From Microcebus murinus (lineage: Eukaryota > Chordata > Mammalia > Primates > Cheirogaleidae), in NCBI RefSeq assembly GCF_040939455.1, contig NC_134108.1, positions 86,348,001-86,412,000 on the forward strand: a stretch of DNA of 64,000 nucleotides, given 5' to 3'. Position 1 is the first letter of the stretch. Each line of letters begins with the position of its first letter. A program made the position numbers and the translations under genes. The notes under the pieces are model-generated. The model saw only the letters and a list, made by a program, of their open reading frames with translations. It did not search any database and was not told the DNA's origin. Shown here piece by piece: positions 23,971-36,865 of this stretch.

Positions 23971-24429
23971 TGCAAATAATCATCTGAGCCTTCAGTGAGT
24001 CATAATCTTTCTGCTGGTGGAGGTTCTTGTCTTGGTGTTGATGGCTGCTGACTGATCATGGTGGTGGCTGCTGAAAGTGTGGTGGTTATATCAGTATCTT
24101 AGAATAAGACAAAAATGAAGTTTGCTATATCTAGTGACTCTTCCTTTCTTGAAAGATTTATGTGTAGCATATGATGCTGCTTGATAGCATTGTATCCACA
24201 GTAGAACTTCTTTCAAAATTGGAGTCAATCCCTTAAACCCTGCTACTGATTTATCAACTAAGTTTATGTAATACTATAAAATCCTTTGTTGCCATTTCAA
24301 CAAGGTTCATAGCATCTTCACCAGGAGTAGATTCCATCTTAAGAAACCAATTTCTTTGCTCATTCGTAAGAAGCAATCCCTCATTCATTCGAGTTTGAGC
24401 ATGATATTGTAGCCATTCGGTCACATCTT

Positions 24430-24785
<356 letters not shown>

Positions 24786-25368
24786 AATTCTAGTTCTCTT
24801 ACTATTTCCACCACAGTTGCAATAATTCTTCCACTGAAGTCTTGAACCCCTCAAAGTCAATTATGACAGTTGGAATCAAATTCTTTCAAACTCTTGTTAA
24901 TGTTGATATTTTGACCTCCTTCCATGAATCACAAAGGTTCTTAATGGCATCTAGAATGATGAATTCTTTCCAGAAGGTTTTCAATTTACCTTGACCACAT
25001 CCATCAGAGAAATCACTATCTATGGCAGCTATAGCTTTACAAACTGTTTTTCTTAAGTAATAAGACTTGAAAGTTGAAATTACTCCTTGATTCATGGGCT
25101 ACAGAATGGATGTTGTATTAGCAGGTATGAAAACAATGTTAATCTTCTTATATATCACCATTAGAACTCTTGGATGACCAAATGTATTGTCAATGAGTAG
25201 TAATATTTTGAAATGAATCTTTTTTTTTTTTGAGCAGTAGATCTCAACAGTGAGATTAAAATCCTCAGTATATCATGCTATAAACAGATGCACTGTTGTC
25301 CATTTGTTGTTCCATTTATAGAGCACAAGCAGAGTAGATTTACCATAAATCTTAAGAGCCCTAGGATT

Positions 25369-25707
25369 TTAAGAATAGTAAGTGAGCATTGGCTTCAACT
25401 TAAAGTCACCAGCTGCTTTAGCCCCTAACAAGAGAGTCAGCCTGTCCTTTGAAGCTTTGAAACCAGCCATTGACTTCTCTCTAGCTATGGAAATCCTAGA
25501 TGGCATCTTCTTCCAACAGAAAGCTATTTTGTCTCCATTGAAAATCTGTCGTTTAGTGTAGCCACCTTTATCAATTATCTTAGCTAGACCTTTTAGATAA
25601 TTTGCTATATTGTCTTCATCAACACTTGCTGGTTGACGTTGTACTTTTATGTTATGCAGAATGGCTTCTTTCTTAAAAAATAATGAACCAACCTCTGCTA
25701 GTTTCAA
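25369..25707 (-). pseudogene. Tigger1 transposase remnant, HTH-to-DDE linker and start of DDE core
   Basis: A 112-codon stretch containing [20 protein letters not shown] and [20 protein letters not shown]. In pogo transposases the equivalent 'Q-F-N-x-D-E-T' segment carries the first catalytic Asp; here the Asp is kept (NGDKIAF) but the following acidic residue is replaced by Lys. A relic. Confidence 0.85.
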
Positions 25708-26487
25708 ACTTTTCTTCTTCCCTGCTCTCAGCTTCCTCCCATCTCTCAGCCTTTATAGAACTGAAAAAAGTTAGGGCTTTGCTCTGGACTGGGCTTTTTA
25801 CCTAAAGGCAATGTTATCGCAATTTGATCTTCTATCTGGACCACTGAAACTTTCTCCATGTCAGCAACAAGATTTTTTTGCTTATTATCATTTATGTGTT
25901 CACTAGAGTAGCACTTATGATTTCCTTCAACACTTTTCTTTTGCATTCACAACTTGACTAAACTAGCCAAGAAGCCTAGCTTTCGAATGTGCCTTCCTCA
26001 CTAAATTTAATCATCTCTATTAAATAGCTTTTGATTTAAAGTGAGAGAAGTGTGATTCTCTCCACTAAGAGGCCATTGCATTATTAAACGGCCTAATTTC
26101 AATACTGTTGTATCTCAGGAGGCCCAAGGAGTGGGAGAGAGAAGGGGGAATGGCCAATCAGTGAAGTAGTCAGAGCACACGCAATATTTACTAAGTTCAC
26201 CATCTTATTTAGGCACAATTTGTAGCTCCCCAAAATAAATACAATAGGAACATCAAAGATCACTGATCACAGGATAGTCAGAACAGATATAATAATAATG
26301 AAAAGTTTGAAATTGCAATGGTTACCAAAATTGACACAGAGACAAGAAGTGAGCACATGCTGTTGGGAAAGTGGCACCACATGCTGGACACAGGGCTGCC
26401 ACAAACCTTCAATTTGTAAAAAAAAACAAAAAAACACAATATCTGCAAGGTGCAATAAAGCAAGGCACAATAAAACAAAGTATATCT

Positions 26488-27045
26488 ATACATGAATATT
26501 CATAGCAGCATTATTCATTATAGTCAAAAAGTGAAAACAACCCAAAGGTCTATCATCTGATGAATGGACAAGCAAACTGTGGTATATTCATACAGTAGAA
26601 AATGTTTCAGTCATAAGGGTTCCATAGTGTAGTGGTGAGCACTCTGGACTCTGCAAATTGTTCGGTCATAAAAAGGAACGAAGTGCCGATACATGCCTCA
26701 ACATGAGTGAACCTTGAAAATAATACTAAGGGAAAGATGCCAGTCACAAATGAACACACATTGCATAATTCAATTTACATGAAATGTTTTGATTAGGCAA
26801 ATCCATAGGAACAGAAAATAAGATTAGTAGTTGCCTAGGATTAGGAAACGGGAGGAAAGCGTAGTGAGTGCCAATGGGCATGAAGCTTCTATTTGAAGTG
26901 GCAAAGATGTTCTAAAATTAGATTGTGGTGATATTTGCACAATTCTATAAATATACTAAACACTATTTGATTGTACACCTTAAATGAGTGAATTTTATTA
27001 TATATAAATACTACCTCAATAAAGCTGTTAGTACGTATACATACA
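26488..27045 (+). mobile_element. Older L1, distal part (ORF2 end and 3'UTR)
   Basis: Continues the L1 interrupted by Tigger1: gaatattcatagcagcatta, then ggaacgaagtgccgatacat, ttgtacaccttaaatgagtg and the end aataaagctgtt. It carries the tRNA-half insertion at 26618-26660. Confidence 0.85.
26618..26653 (+). pseudogene. Retroposed 5' half of tRNA-Gln(CTG)
   Basis: 36 nt starting ggttccatagtgtagtggtg and ending ctctggactctg. It equals nucleotides 1-36 of a mammalian tRNA-Gln with anticodon CTG, at 33 of 36 positions from memory, and stops exactly after the third anticodon base. The extra bases caaattg follow, then ttcggtcataa (26661-26671), a near copy (10 of 11) of ttcagtcataa at 26606-26616 just upstream. 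The host is L1 sequence whose uninterrupted form would read cagtcataaaaagg. There is no 3' half, so it is not a tRNA gene. Confidence 0.87.
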
Positions 27046-27048
27046 CGT

Positions 27049-27086
<38 letters not shown>
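27049..27086. repeat. (TG)n microsatellite
   Basis: About 18 GT/TG units directly after the L1 3' end. Confidence 0.98.
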
Positions 27087-27089
<3 letters not shown>

Positions 27090-27091
<2 letters not shown>

Positions 27092-29486
27092 GAATGGTTC
27101 ACATGTCAATTTTCTTCCTTCCTTTACAGCGAAGTCCCTGGAGCAATCTCATAGATTGGAAAAGGAAATATTAAAATTCCCCAGTGTTTACAAGAATTTA
27201 AAGCTAAAACAACTGAAGCATTTATAACACCCATAGAGTTTCTTTCTGGTCCCCTTTAGGGGATATAAAAAAATGATTCTCCCTCGTTCACCCTGAGAAA
27301 AACCTGTCTCTGACAAGCTGTCAAAATTCTTATACGCACATGGGAATAAGCAGATAAAGAAGAGCCCTAAAGAGTTAAATGTCTATAACTGTGCTGTCCA
27401 ACACAATCGTTACCAACCTCATGCAGCTACTGAGCATGTGAGATTTGGCTAGTCGAAATTGAGCTGTGCTCTAAGTGTAAAATACACACTGGATGTTTTT
27501 AAAAAGTAGAATATCTCACTAGCAAGTTTTTAAATATTGATTATATGTTTAAATAATAGTTTTTTGGATATGTTGGGTTAAGTAGAATATGTTGTTAAAA
27601 TTAATTTCACCTGTTTCTTTTAATTTTGTATAATGTGGCTTCTAGAATATTTAGAATTTCCTATGCGATTCACATTATATTTATATTAGATAGCCCTCTG
27701 GTTTAGAAACTTGAGTTCTAAACAAAGCCATCACAGTAGCTAATGAAAAACCCTAGTAATACGGAAGACTGAGGACTAAACAAGGGATGCTTCACAGACA
27801 GGCATTGAAATAGAAGTATCAAGTGGTAAGAAGCAGGAAGTGTGGGGCTATTGCTTATAGTCTTCTCCTTCCTCCCTTTCTTTCTCCCCCTTTCGCTTTA
27901 TAATTTTGCAAATCACAGGAGATAAATCTTAATCTAGGGTTTCTTGAATCTACATTAACAGTACCAGCAAAAAAATAATAACAATAAAAATAGAAATAAA
28001 TAAACCCTGGGCTTTCTGAATACCTTTATGATTGTACTTATCATAATTATTAGTTAACATCTATCTTCTCCACTAAATTATTAGCTCCAAGGACAATGTG
28101 TATGTTTTATTCATCTTTGCATATACCGAACACATAGTAGACATTCAAAAAATGCTTATTAAATTTGAGATATGTAGGAAAGAATACAGTTGGCCAAGAC
28201 TCTTATTTGTTTTGTGTTTTTCTCACATTTCCAAATGTGAAGTTTTAAAATTCCATGATATCTCCAATTAGTACAATGATTAATTTTAAAAATTGTCAAA
28301 AGAAAAAAATATTTTTATTTAGGCTAAAAAAATTGAATCTATGCCAGACCGTATCTTTAGATGAAGAAAGAAAAAGATCATCACAAAGGCTAATAAGGAA
28401 TAACCCAGGGTCATATTGCCCAAAGTTCTAATAATGTTTAGCTTTATTGCTTATGGGTTATCAATTATGATATAAAAGACCAAATAAACAAATAAATGAA
28501 TGGAAAATTATATGAAGAAGAACCAAGACAATTCTGATGTCAGCAGGAGTTCTGAATACAGAACAAATCTGTTCTTGGCAGTTAGCCTATATAAGGCTGT
28601 TCGCTTACTAGTTTTTATATTTTACTCAATTTCCTATTTTTAAAAGCAATTTTTAATGAGCATAAGGGCAGATGTTTATCCTGAAGAGTAAAGTACAGCA
28701 GTGTTGTAAGCAACAGACGTGTACACCTCTGGGACATTTGTAACACAGAATATATTATTTCTGACACTTAAGAAACCAAGCAGCTGGAAGTCTGCCTCAG
28801 ATTTTTATCAGCATCAACTTCTAATGGAGCTGATAAAGCTGATTTGTAGGAAAAGTGACTGCAATTGAAATGTGTGCAGATGCATTTACATTCAGGCTCT
28901 TCCTTTTTATCCAATGACTTCAACCTAGATTTCAGAATTTTTTGCTTTGCTAAGCAATATTATATCTGTGAACAGTCAAGTTCAAACCAAATGGGTTTGC
29001 CTTCCTCCCTCACTAGTACAGCATATTGTTTTGGGAAACCAGAATCAAGTAACCTGCCATGAGTACAAGTCATTCCAAGAAATATCGTTTATTTCTTTTT
29101 TCACTTCAATGAGTAATTAACAACTGCTATCTAAAATAATTTTGCCATAACTTCAAGCCAATAAATCAGGCAAATGTAGAAAATAGTAGCAGGAAACATC
29201 TTTAAAAATTCTAAGCATGTAAATATTTTAACTATCTCATTTTCTTGTTTTAGAAAGAAAAGGTACACTTGAAATAAATAAATGTATTGTCCCTGACAAA
29301 ATTTAAAAATAATTGTCATTCAAAAGCCATCTAAAACATCAACATGCTTTAAAAGAGTTGTAGTCCTGATATTAATGTGAAACTTCTTCTGTGTGGTAAG
29401 CACAATTAAAAACACAATAACAATGATAATAAAATCAAACATATGACATAGAAGCTATAAAAACTAGTGTTACTAATTTGGGCCCC
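27090..29486. other. No recognised feature
   Basis: AT-rich intronic DNA without recognised elements. Frames are short and featureless. Confidence 0.45.
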
Positions 29487-29508
29487 CCCACACACACACA
29501 CACACAAA
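29487..29508. repeat. Short C and (CA)n tract
   Basis: A run of C followed by about ten CA units. Confidence 0.9.
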
Positions 29509-29678
29509 AGACTTAACTAGTGGCCATTTGGGCAGAAGTGTTTATTTACATAAAGCTAGAGTATGCAATTCTAAAGAGTTTGAATAATTATTCTTTTTCT
29601 TTTTTTTTTTTTACCAAGACCACTTTGTACCCAGATTTCTATCATAAATTAAGTCAGAATCTCCTGTATCTATTAGAT

Positions 29679-29744
29679 AGTCATTACATTTTTTTTTATT
29701 TCGGCATATTATGGGGGTACAGATTAGATTAGTCATTACATTTT
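29679..29744 (-). mobile_element. Minimal L1 3' end insertion (about 38 bp) with target-site duplication
   Basis: The L1 terminus tttatttcggcatattatgg, ggggtacag lies between two copies of agtcattacatttt (29679-29692 and 29731-29744). This is one of the shortest recognisable L1 insertions in the window. Confidence 0.88.
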
Positions 29745-30189
29745 AGCAACCCTCCAGTCAGAAGGTTCATTATCAGTAGCCCTACCCTCACCATTGATGA
29801 GGTATATTTACAGCAATACCACTGACATTTAGTCATCCAATTTCCAAGTTCCCTTTTAAAGAGGCCAACTCTATTTGAGAAAGTCTGACTAGTTAGAAAG
29901 TTCTTATGGGGAGAAAAATATTACTCCTAATATCTAATTTTAGCTTATGGAGCTGGAAACTCTAATTCATTCATTTCTGTAATATTCTTTTCTTCTATTT
30001 CTCCCATTTCTCTTCCTCCATCCACCCCTTAATTAGTGGTATTCCCTGGGGTTCCATCTTTGGCTCACTGCTCTTTTCTCTTGACATGTTTTCTTTTAGT
30101 AGTGTCATTCACCCTCATTTTTAAAAATATCACTTCATGACTTTGACTTTCAAATCAATATACAACATTGACATCTGTCCTGAACTACA

Positions 30190-30385
30190 TACAATGCAGT
30201 GTCTCTCAAACTTCGATGCTTATTAGAATTACCTGGGGAAAATTTTAATAGTCCTGATCCCAAGATGATATCATCTACCAGTTTAACAAGAATTTCTGGG
30301 GGAGATGCCCAGGCACCAGAATTGTTTACATCTCCCCAATTAATTTTAATGTGCACCTAAGTTTCAGAACTGGCTGGCAGTGGTA
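30190..30385 (+). mobile_element. MER5A-like hAT element
   Basis: The non-autonomous hAT pattern cagtgtctctcaaacttcga, then attagaattacctggggaaa, ends in the complementary tail near gtttcagaactggctgg. Confidence 0.75.
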
Positions 30386-30760
30386 TGTTAGTAAAGATTT
30401 AACAACCAACTCTCAGTAAAGGGGAAACAGGGGAGGCAGTGTCTGATTTTTAGCATTTGCTGACTCCACTGGTTTAATACCCCAGCTACAGCCAATTTCA
30501 TGTTACCAACTTGATGTCAACCAGCTCTCAAAATTCCTGAAATTTAACAATTGACTCTTGCAGTTGGTAAAAACCAACTCCAGTACACCACTGGCACTGA
30601 GAGACTAGTGTATGCAGTTTCCTGATGAATGTATTAGCTAAATAATTCACTGGGATATATATGTTAGTAGATTTCCTTTCTAAAGGTATTGTTATATAGA
30701 GTCCCAGTAAATTATCTCTCTCCCAAAGAGAGACAGAGAATACAAGCTATATAGATATTA

Positions 30761-30781
30761 GGATGGATGGGTGGATGGATG

Positions 30782-30834
<53 letters not shown>
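30761..30834. repeat. (GGAT)n/(GATA)n microsatellite
   Basis: About five GGAT/GGGT units followed by about thirteen uninterrupted GATA units (from 30783). Confidence 0.98.
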
Positions 30835-30835
<1 letters not shown>

Positions 30836-30839
30836 AGAA

Positions 30840-32165
30840 AACATAGACCAGAGAGGAACTGCTTTGATAAAATGAGCTAGGAAACCAACAGTTTCACCCA
30901 CTTGGCTATTCCTCTTGCCTCCTGTGGTGACACATAAAGGACTTTCATGGAAATTAGAAGGCCACATAACAGGCATTTTCAGAACCACGGACCTACAGAA
31001 TAAAATCTACATTTTTCATCTTCACATATGCATCCCCTTCATGATCTGGCCATAGGGACTTTTTCAGCCTCATTTCCTCCATATTGCATCTCACACTTTA
31101 CGCTATAAGCATAGCTGAAAACCAAATGTTCACATCTTGCATTCTCCTTTCTCTTCAAAAAAACAAGGGGGCTTCAATGATCCTACCAGTCTCCTAGATC
31201 AGTCTCATGTTTACTAGCAAAGTAAAATAGAAATTTTCTTTCACTACCAGAAATATTCCTTTCTGCTCCCTTTTCTGCCCTTAGCTGATGAGTGAGGTCA
31301 GCAGTGACAGCCATTTAGATTGAAAATAACGAGTTTTTAAAAGTGAATGCTTTGGCACTGATATGTCCAAGTTACATTAGGAAGAGATAATTAAAAGTAT
31401 TTGGAGCATTGTAAAAAGGAACAAAGAGAAAAAGTATTTACGGGTTTTCAGAGCCCATGCTACTAAAATCGGAAGCTGGTTTAATATAATAGATATTGAA
31501 GGTGAGAAAGAAGAAAAGGGGAGCAAAGTAGAGTACCTCAAAGCATTAGGAATCCTTGATCCTGATTATCTAATGGTTTGGATCATGGGAGGGGCTAGAA
31601 ACAATCCTCCCACTCCTGCAGCCCTGTGTCTGCATTTGCCATTATCCACAGGCTATGTAAATCTAAATGGTTGTGTGCCCCACTTAAGCAAGCCAAGGAA
31701 GAGGTATAGGTTTTGTACATATTAGACAGAAGAGTTGTAGATGTCACACATATTACACAGAAAGGAGAAAATGAATCGACTCAGTAGGTTTGAGGACAAA
31801 ATATTCTGTGAATCTATGAATGAGTCCTGAAAGAAAAGGTAATAAGGAAGATTTTTTTCCTTGCAAGAGCTGATGGAGCCTTCGTCCAAGTCAACATGCC
31901 ACAATAGGAGGAGCACAAATGTGGAAACAGAACACCAGGGTCTAGACATGGGTCTGTCATGTGCACACCATGTGGCCTTGGCTTTCTTGCCAAAGAGAGT
32001 AGTAAATATGAACATACTGTTAAACTTTAAAGAGCTAGACCAGTCCATTGTTTTTATTATCACCCACCCCCAGGTGCTTTTTATTTAGACATTTTTTTCC
32101 TAATTGCTCCACCTATGATATTAATGTTTCAATACCACAGATAGAATATTCATTTACATAGTATA
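30840..32165. other. No recognised feature
   Basis: Intronic DNA. The 113-codon minus-strand frame at 31722-32063 shows no domain and has no splice-site support. Confidence 0.45.
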
Positions 32166-32170
32166 TTTAT

Positions 32171-32175
32171 ATCTG

Positions 32176-32210
<35 letters not shown>

Positions 32211-32242
32211 ATATATGTATATACACACACATGTGTGTGTGT
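32171..32242. repeat. Compound TA/TG microsatellite
   Basis: (TA)n, (TG)n, then CA and TG blocks just upstream of the Alu. Confidence 0.95.
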
Positions 32243-32265
32243 AAGATTCTAAGATTGTTTTCCAC

Positions 32266-32581
32266 CCCCAAAAAACAATTTCTTTTGAGACTAAGTCTTG
32301 CTCTGTCACCTGGGCTAGAGTGCTATGGAGTTAGCCTAGCTCACAGCAACCTCAAACTCCTGGGCTCAAGCAATCCTCCTGCCTCAGCCTCCTAAGTAGC
32401 TGAGACTATAGGCATGTGCCACCACACCTGGCTAATTTTTCTATTTTCAGTAGAGACAGGGTCTCGCTCTTGCTCAGGCTGGTCTCTAACTCCTGACCTC
32501 AAGCAATCCTCCTGCCTCAGCCTCCCAGAGTGCTAAGATTAGAGGCATGAACCACCACACCCGGCCCCCAAGAAACAATTT
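32266..32581 (-). mobile_element. Alu SINE, older copy
   Basis: Antisense dimer from ttttgagactaagtcttgct to the head cacacccggcc. The duplication ccccaaaaaacaattt / ccccaagaaacaattt (15 of 16) lies at 32266-32281 and 32566-32581. Confidence 0.95.
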
Positions 32582-33795
32582 TTGCTCCTTGGGAACAGTA
32601 TCAACCCTATTGAGAATGCATGAGCTAGAAAGATAAAGGCTGATTTTATTATAATACCTCTGTATCTCTGTTACCCAGCAAGACAGGAGATTTTCAAAGC
32701 TAGATATAAGCTGTTATAATGTTTTAAATAATGTTAAAATATAACATTAGAACTGAAAGCTTTTCAAAGGCATTTAGTAAGATTCAAATAGAGAAGACTA
32801 AAGTTCTAACACAGTAGACAAAACTAGGCCACTATTTGTATCCAAAATCTAAAAAATATATATTTAGAGATTTTGGTTTGAATAAATATGAAGATTATAC
32901 TAACCTCTCACTGACAATGGACATAGTTAAAGGCAGAGATAAGAAGCAGAGTGTGAACAAAATCAAGCCAAGCGCTAATAGGCTGCCCTATTATGAATGC
33001 AGCAGACTGCTTTTGCAGGCATTATTTGCATAGTAGGCACAGTAATTTGTGCATGGCACCTCCAATAAAACATAAAAGGTCTTTCAATCTTTGCAGTACA
33101 GTAGACTAAAAATATAGTGAGCAAAATGCTAAATAAATTACTGAAACTATGTGGCATTTTATAGCTTGTAAAGTAATTATGCTTCACAACAGGAAAAATG
33201 GGACATAATTTTGTTGATATAGAATCTCTCTTACTCAAAATGTCTCCTAACACTTTATAATAAAGTAGGGATTGACAGCATAGTGATAACATTAGCAAAG
33301 TACAGTTATTTTTTTTACTTGGAGGTATTAGTAGCATACATAGCTTTTTAAATATGAAAATAAACATTCAAATGAGCTTCAGGAATTGAGCAAAGCACAT
33401 GTTATTTTCAAATATCCTTACCAAAATCAGGGGAAATCAATTTTTTTTTTTTGGAACTTGAATGGGCAATTTGGATGCTGACCCAACACGAAAGGCAGTA
33501 ATTGGGAACAGGAGTAGTACAGGCAACTTGAACAAGGATTATTTCTGAGCAGAATGGTATGAGTCAGTAAAGGATTAGAGGTTAGTCATGATCATTTGAT
33601 TGGAATCAACGTAAAGATGAAAAAATAAAGGCAAATTGTAATCCACTGAGTTAGAGAATTTAATGCAATACAGTACTATGATACTATGAAAAGTTCTGCT
33701 GATAGTAGTGAATCATTCTGTTAAATTTTACTCTTGGAAGCCTCTTATTCAACTGGCTACATCCTCTCTAAAACGATCTTTTATTTAAAAGGCCT
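32582..33795. other. No recognised feature
   Basis: Intronic DNA. The 130-codon minus-strand frame at 32975-33367 lacks recognisable domains. Confidence 0.45.
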
Positions 33796-33799
33796 TTCT

Positions 33800-34165
33800 A
33801 CATAAAAAAGAACAAAGTACTGATACGTGCTACAACATGGATGAGCCTTGAAAACATTATGTTAATTGAAAAAAGCCAGACACAGACACAAAAGGCCACA
33901 TGTTGTATTCCATTTATATGAAATATCCAGACTGGGCAAATCCATAGAAACAGAAAGCAAATTGGTGTTTGCCAGTGGGAAACGAGGAGTGACTGCTTAA
34001 TGGGCATGGTGTTTCCTTTTGGAGTGCTGAAAAACATTCTAGAAACAGATAGCAATGATGGTTGTACAACATTGTGAATGTACTAAATGCCACTGAACTA
34101 TAAACTTTCAAATGGTTAAAAGGGCAAATTTTATGTTACATGTATTTTACTAACACATGCACAAT
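33800..34165 (+). mobile_element. L1 3' end (L1M type)
   Basis: The ORF2 tail and 3'UTR read gctacaacatggatgagcct, then gactgggcaaatccatagaa and actttcaaatggttaaaagg. Similar in layout to 26660-27030. Confidence 0.85.
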
Positions 34166-34169
34166 AGGC

Positions 34170-34945
34170 CTTTCTAATTTGTCTGGTTTGACCCATACAA
34201 AAGTATGTTTCTTTCTAGCAGTAGAGCTAAGGTTTTTTCCAGTGGTAGATCTATTATAGATTTTGTGGGTCCCTGAAGCTGTCATGATTTGAGGAGACTT
34301 CTAAGGCAAATAATTCAGAATTACAAATACAAAATACCCATGGGTATTCTAGGAGGGATCTATGCAAGTGAAGGTCACTGAAGCTTAACCTCGCATAGCT
34401 TCATGACAGAACCCTCTCAGTTCCTTCCATGGGAACTCCAGAGGGGACAGTCATATTTTCTGGTCTAAGTCCATTCTTGCCAACATTCCCAGAGGTGATT
34501 TGGAAAGTCACCATTTTCTATACCATTGGATCAATTTTAAAAGACTCCTTCTATTTTCTAACTAAGATGAGGAGCCCAAGTTCTGACACTCCTTTCCTAG
34601 GCTGGATGAGCATGCTTCCAGCTATATTGAACCCCATGTTTAAATGGTTCATCTTGGAAAATAGTTAGCATGGACACATTGCTGGATAGTCAGTCGCTAA
34701 GGGTAGCAAGGGTCATTATGATGTGAAGGCAGAAAAAAAAATGTCTGCTAAGTCTAAGCAAGAATCTACTATAGTAAATATGAGAAATAAACAGACTAAG
34801 TTACTAGAAACAACTCAGGTCAAGAGGTTATTCAGAGAAAACAGACAAGGAAAGTAAGGAAGAGGAATCTGCACTAGTTTATACTCCTAAGACCATGGAG
34901 TAAGGACAATTGAGACACAGAGCCCTAGCCAGGAAGAGCAAAGAT
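34170..34945. other. No recognised feature
   Basis: Intronic DNA between two L1 pieces. Nothing recognised. Confidence 0.4.
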
Positions 34946-34949
34946 CTGA

Positions 34950-36835
34950 AGCACCTATATCTCTGATAATACCAGAGAAGTTTTCCTTGATAATTCCCTT
35001 GAATAGATTTTCTATGCCTTTAGCTCTTTCTTCTTCTCCCTCAGAGATATCTATAATTCATGTTAGTTCACTTTGCATAGTCTCATAGCTCTCTAAGTGA
35101 TTGCTCCACCTTTTTTACTCCCTTCTCTGCCTCATTAAATGACTGGGTTAGCTCAAAAGCCTTTTCTTCAAGCTCTGAGATTCTTTTTTCTCCTTGGTTT
35201 AGTCTGTTGCTGATGCTTTCTACCGTGTTTTGAAATTCCCTAAATGACTCTCTCATTTCTTTAAGTTCTATTATTTACTCTTTTTTTATGTTGTCTAGCT
35301 CTTTAGTGACTTTTTCAATAATTTCCTGAAATTGTTTTTTGGCTTCTTTTTGTTAGTTTTCAACTTTCTCTTCTATTCCATTCATGTTATTTGTCATCCA
35401 TATTCTGAATTCCATTTCTGTCATTTGTCAATTTCCCTGTGGGTGGAGTGCACTACTGTAGTTCCATCACGTTCCCCTGGGAGTGTCGGACTGTTTTGAT
35501 TTTTCAAGTTGCCAGGCTTCTTTTTCTGGTTTCTTGTCATCTGAAACCTCTTTTCTTGACTCAGGGCTAATAGGTATGCAGAGCACCTGTTCTTTGCTGG
35601 GAACTCTCCTGCTTAATTGGAAGAAAGGGACATCCCTAGATGGCCCTTTTTTTCCTACTCTGGAATACTAGTGTGGCAGGGAGGGGTGTGTACACCAGAA
35701 TCCTGCAATGCAGCTGTTCTGATTTGTCCTGTTTACCTGTGATTGCCACTGTTGAAGTGTGCTGAGTGTTGGGTTGTTCACAGAACAGTTGTAGGAAGTT
35801 TGAGTTGGAAGCTGGGTAAGACCCTCCAGATGGAGGCTGGCAGTTTGGGGATTGCTCTGCCCGGGGTTTCCCCACAGAGGTGACAATGGCATCCAGATGA
35901 GGCTTTCTAGGAAGTGATCATGGTTTCCCATGCTGTGGGCATTTGCTAGAACTAGGTCTCAGTATACTGGTGGCTCCAGGCTAGGGGCCCCTGGTGGGGT
36001 GTTGGACTTTGGAGCAGTTCTGCCAGCCTTGTGACAGTGGTGGAGGATCTGGGGCAGGATCTTGGGGTCCAGGTGCAGCACTAGAATCTTGGGGACAGTG
36101 TCCCAGGCCTGGCAAGAGCTCTGGAACTTCAGGGGTGGCACCTTGGGCTCCAGCATGAAAGCCTCAGAGCTGGGACTGGGAAGGAGCCAGAAGCAAGGCT
36201 TCTGAGCAGGTCCTCAGAGCTGGGAGTAGAGCCATGAAGGCAGCAGACTGATATGAGCTGGAGGACAGAGTCAGGGCCAAGCAGGCAGCAGGCTGTTCTG
36301 CAGTCTTGAGAACCCTAGGGAGTGGGTGGAGGTCAGTTCAAGCATCTGGGAAACTGAAAAGTTCTCCCCATCCCCTCCAGGACCCACTGAAGCAGTTGCC
36401 CAAAGCCTCCCAGGTTGGAACCTGCAGTGCCCCCAATCAACTCTCGTGCTCAGATCACATTGCACTGTAGGGGAGGGGCGCTTGGCTGCCAGTCACAGGG
36501 TACAGCTCACAGGAGTCTCCAGTTAGTCTGCTCCCTCTCCAGCCTGGTGGGGATGATATGAAAGCCACTGCTGCAAAGCTGAGTCCTGTGCTGACCTGGC
36601 ACCATGCACTCGAGAGCACAGGGTGGCTTTAGCTATAGAAACCTGGGATTGGCTGCTGCTTGATCCCCACCATGCCTGCTCTCCAGTGCAATGACTCTGC
36701 ACACACTCCAGGCAGAGGCCAGTGGTAGTGGAGGGAGCCCTCTCACAACTAGGCCACAGTGCCTTGAGGCTTGAGTGCCATGCCCCAGCACTCTATCCTC
36801 CTAGTCTTCCCCATGTGTAGATAGATCATTCCAAT
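34950..36835 (-). mobile_element. L1 5'UTR and ORF1 5' part
   Basis: Read on the minus strand. The GC-rich part (about 36800-35480) looks like an L1 5'UTR. It is followed by an ORF1-like coiled-coil region (about 35430-34950) with segments such as MRESFREF and RISELEEKAFEL, then ENLFKGIIKENF near the left end. At least one stop breaks ORF1. The element ends inside ORF1; no ORF2 follows. A preserved L1 5' end is uncommon because most L1 copies are 5'-truncated. Confidence 0.78.
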
Positions 36836-36865
36836 CTTTTCCAATGTATTGCTCCATCATCTTCT

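Noticed and set aside
26618..26671. Functional tRNA gene
   Set aside because: Only the 5' half is present; there is no T arm, no B box and no terminator.
30761..30834. CRISPR-like regular array
   Set aside because: A simple tetranucleotide microsatellite with no spacers, in a primate genome.
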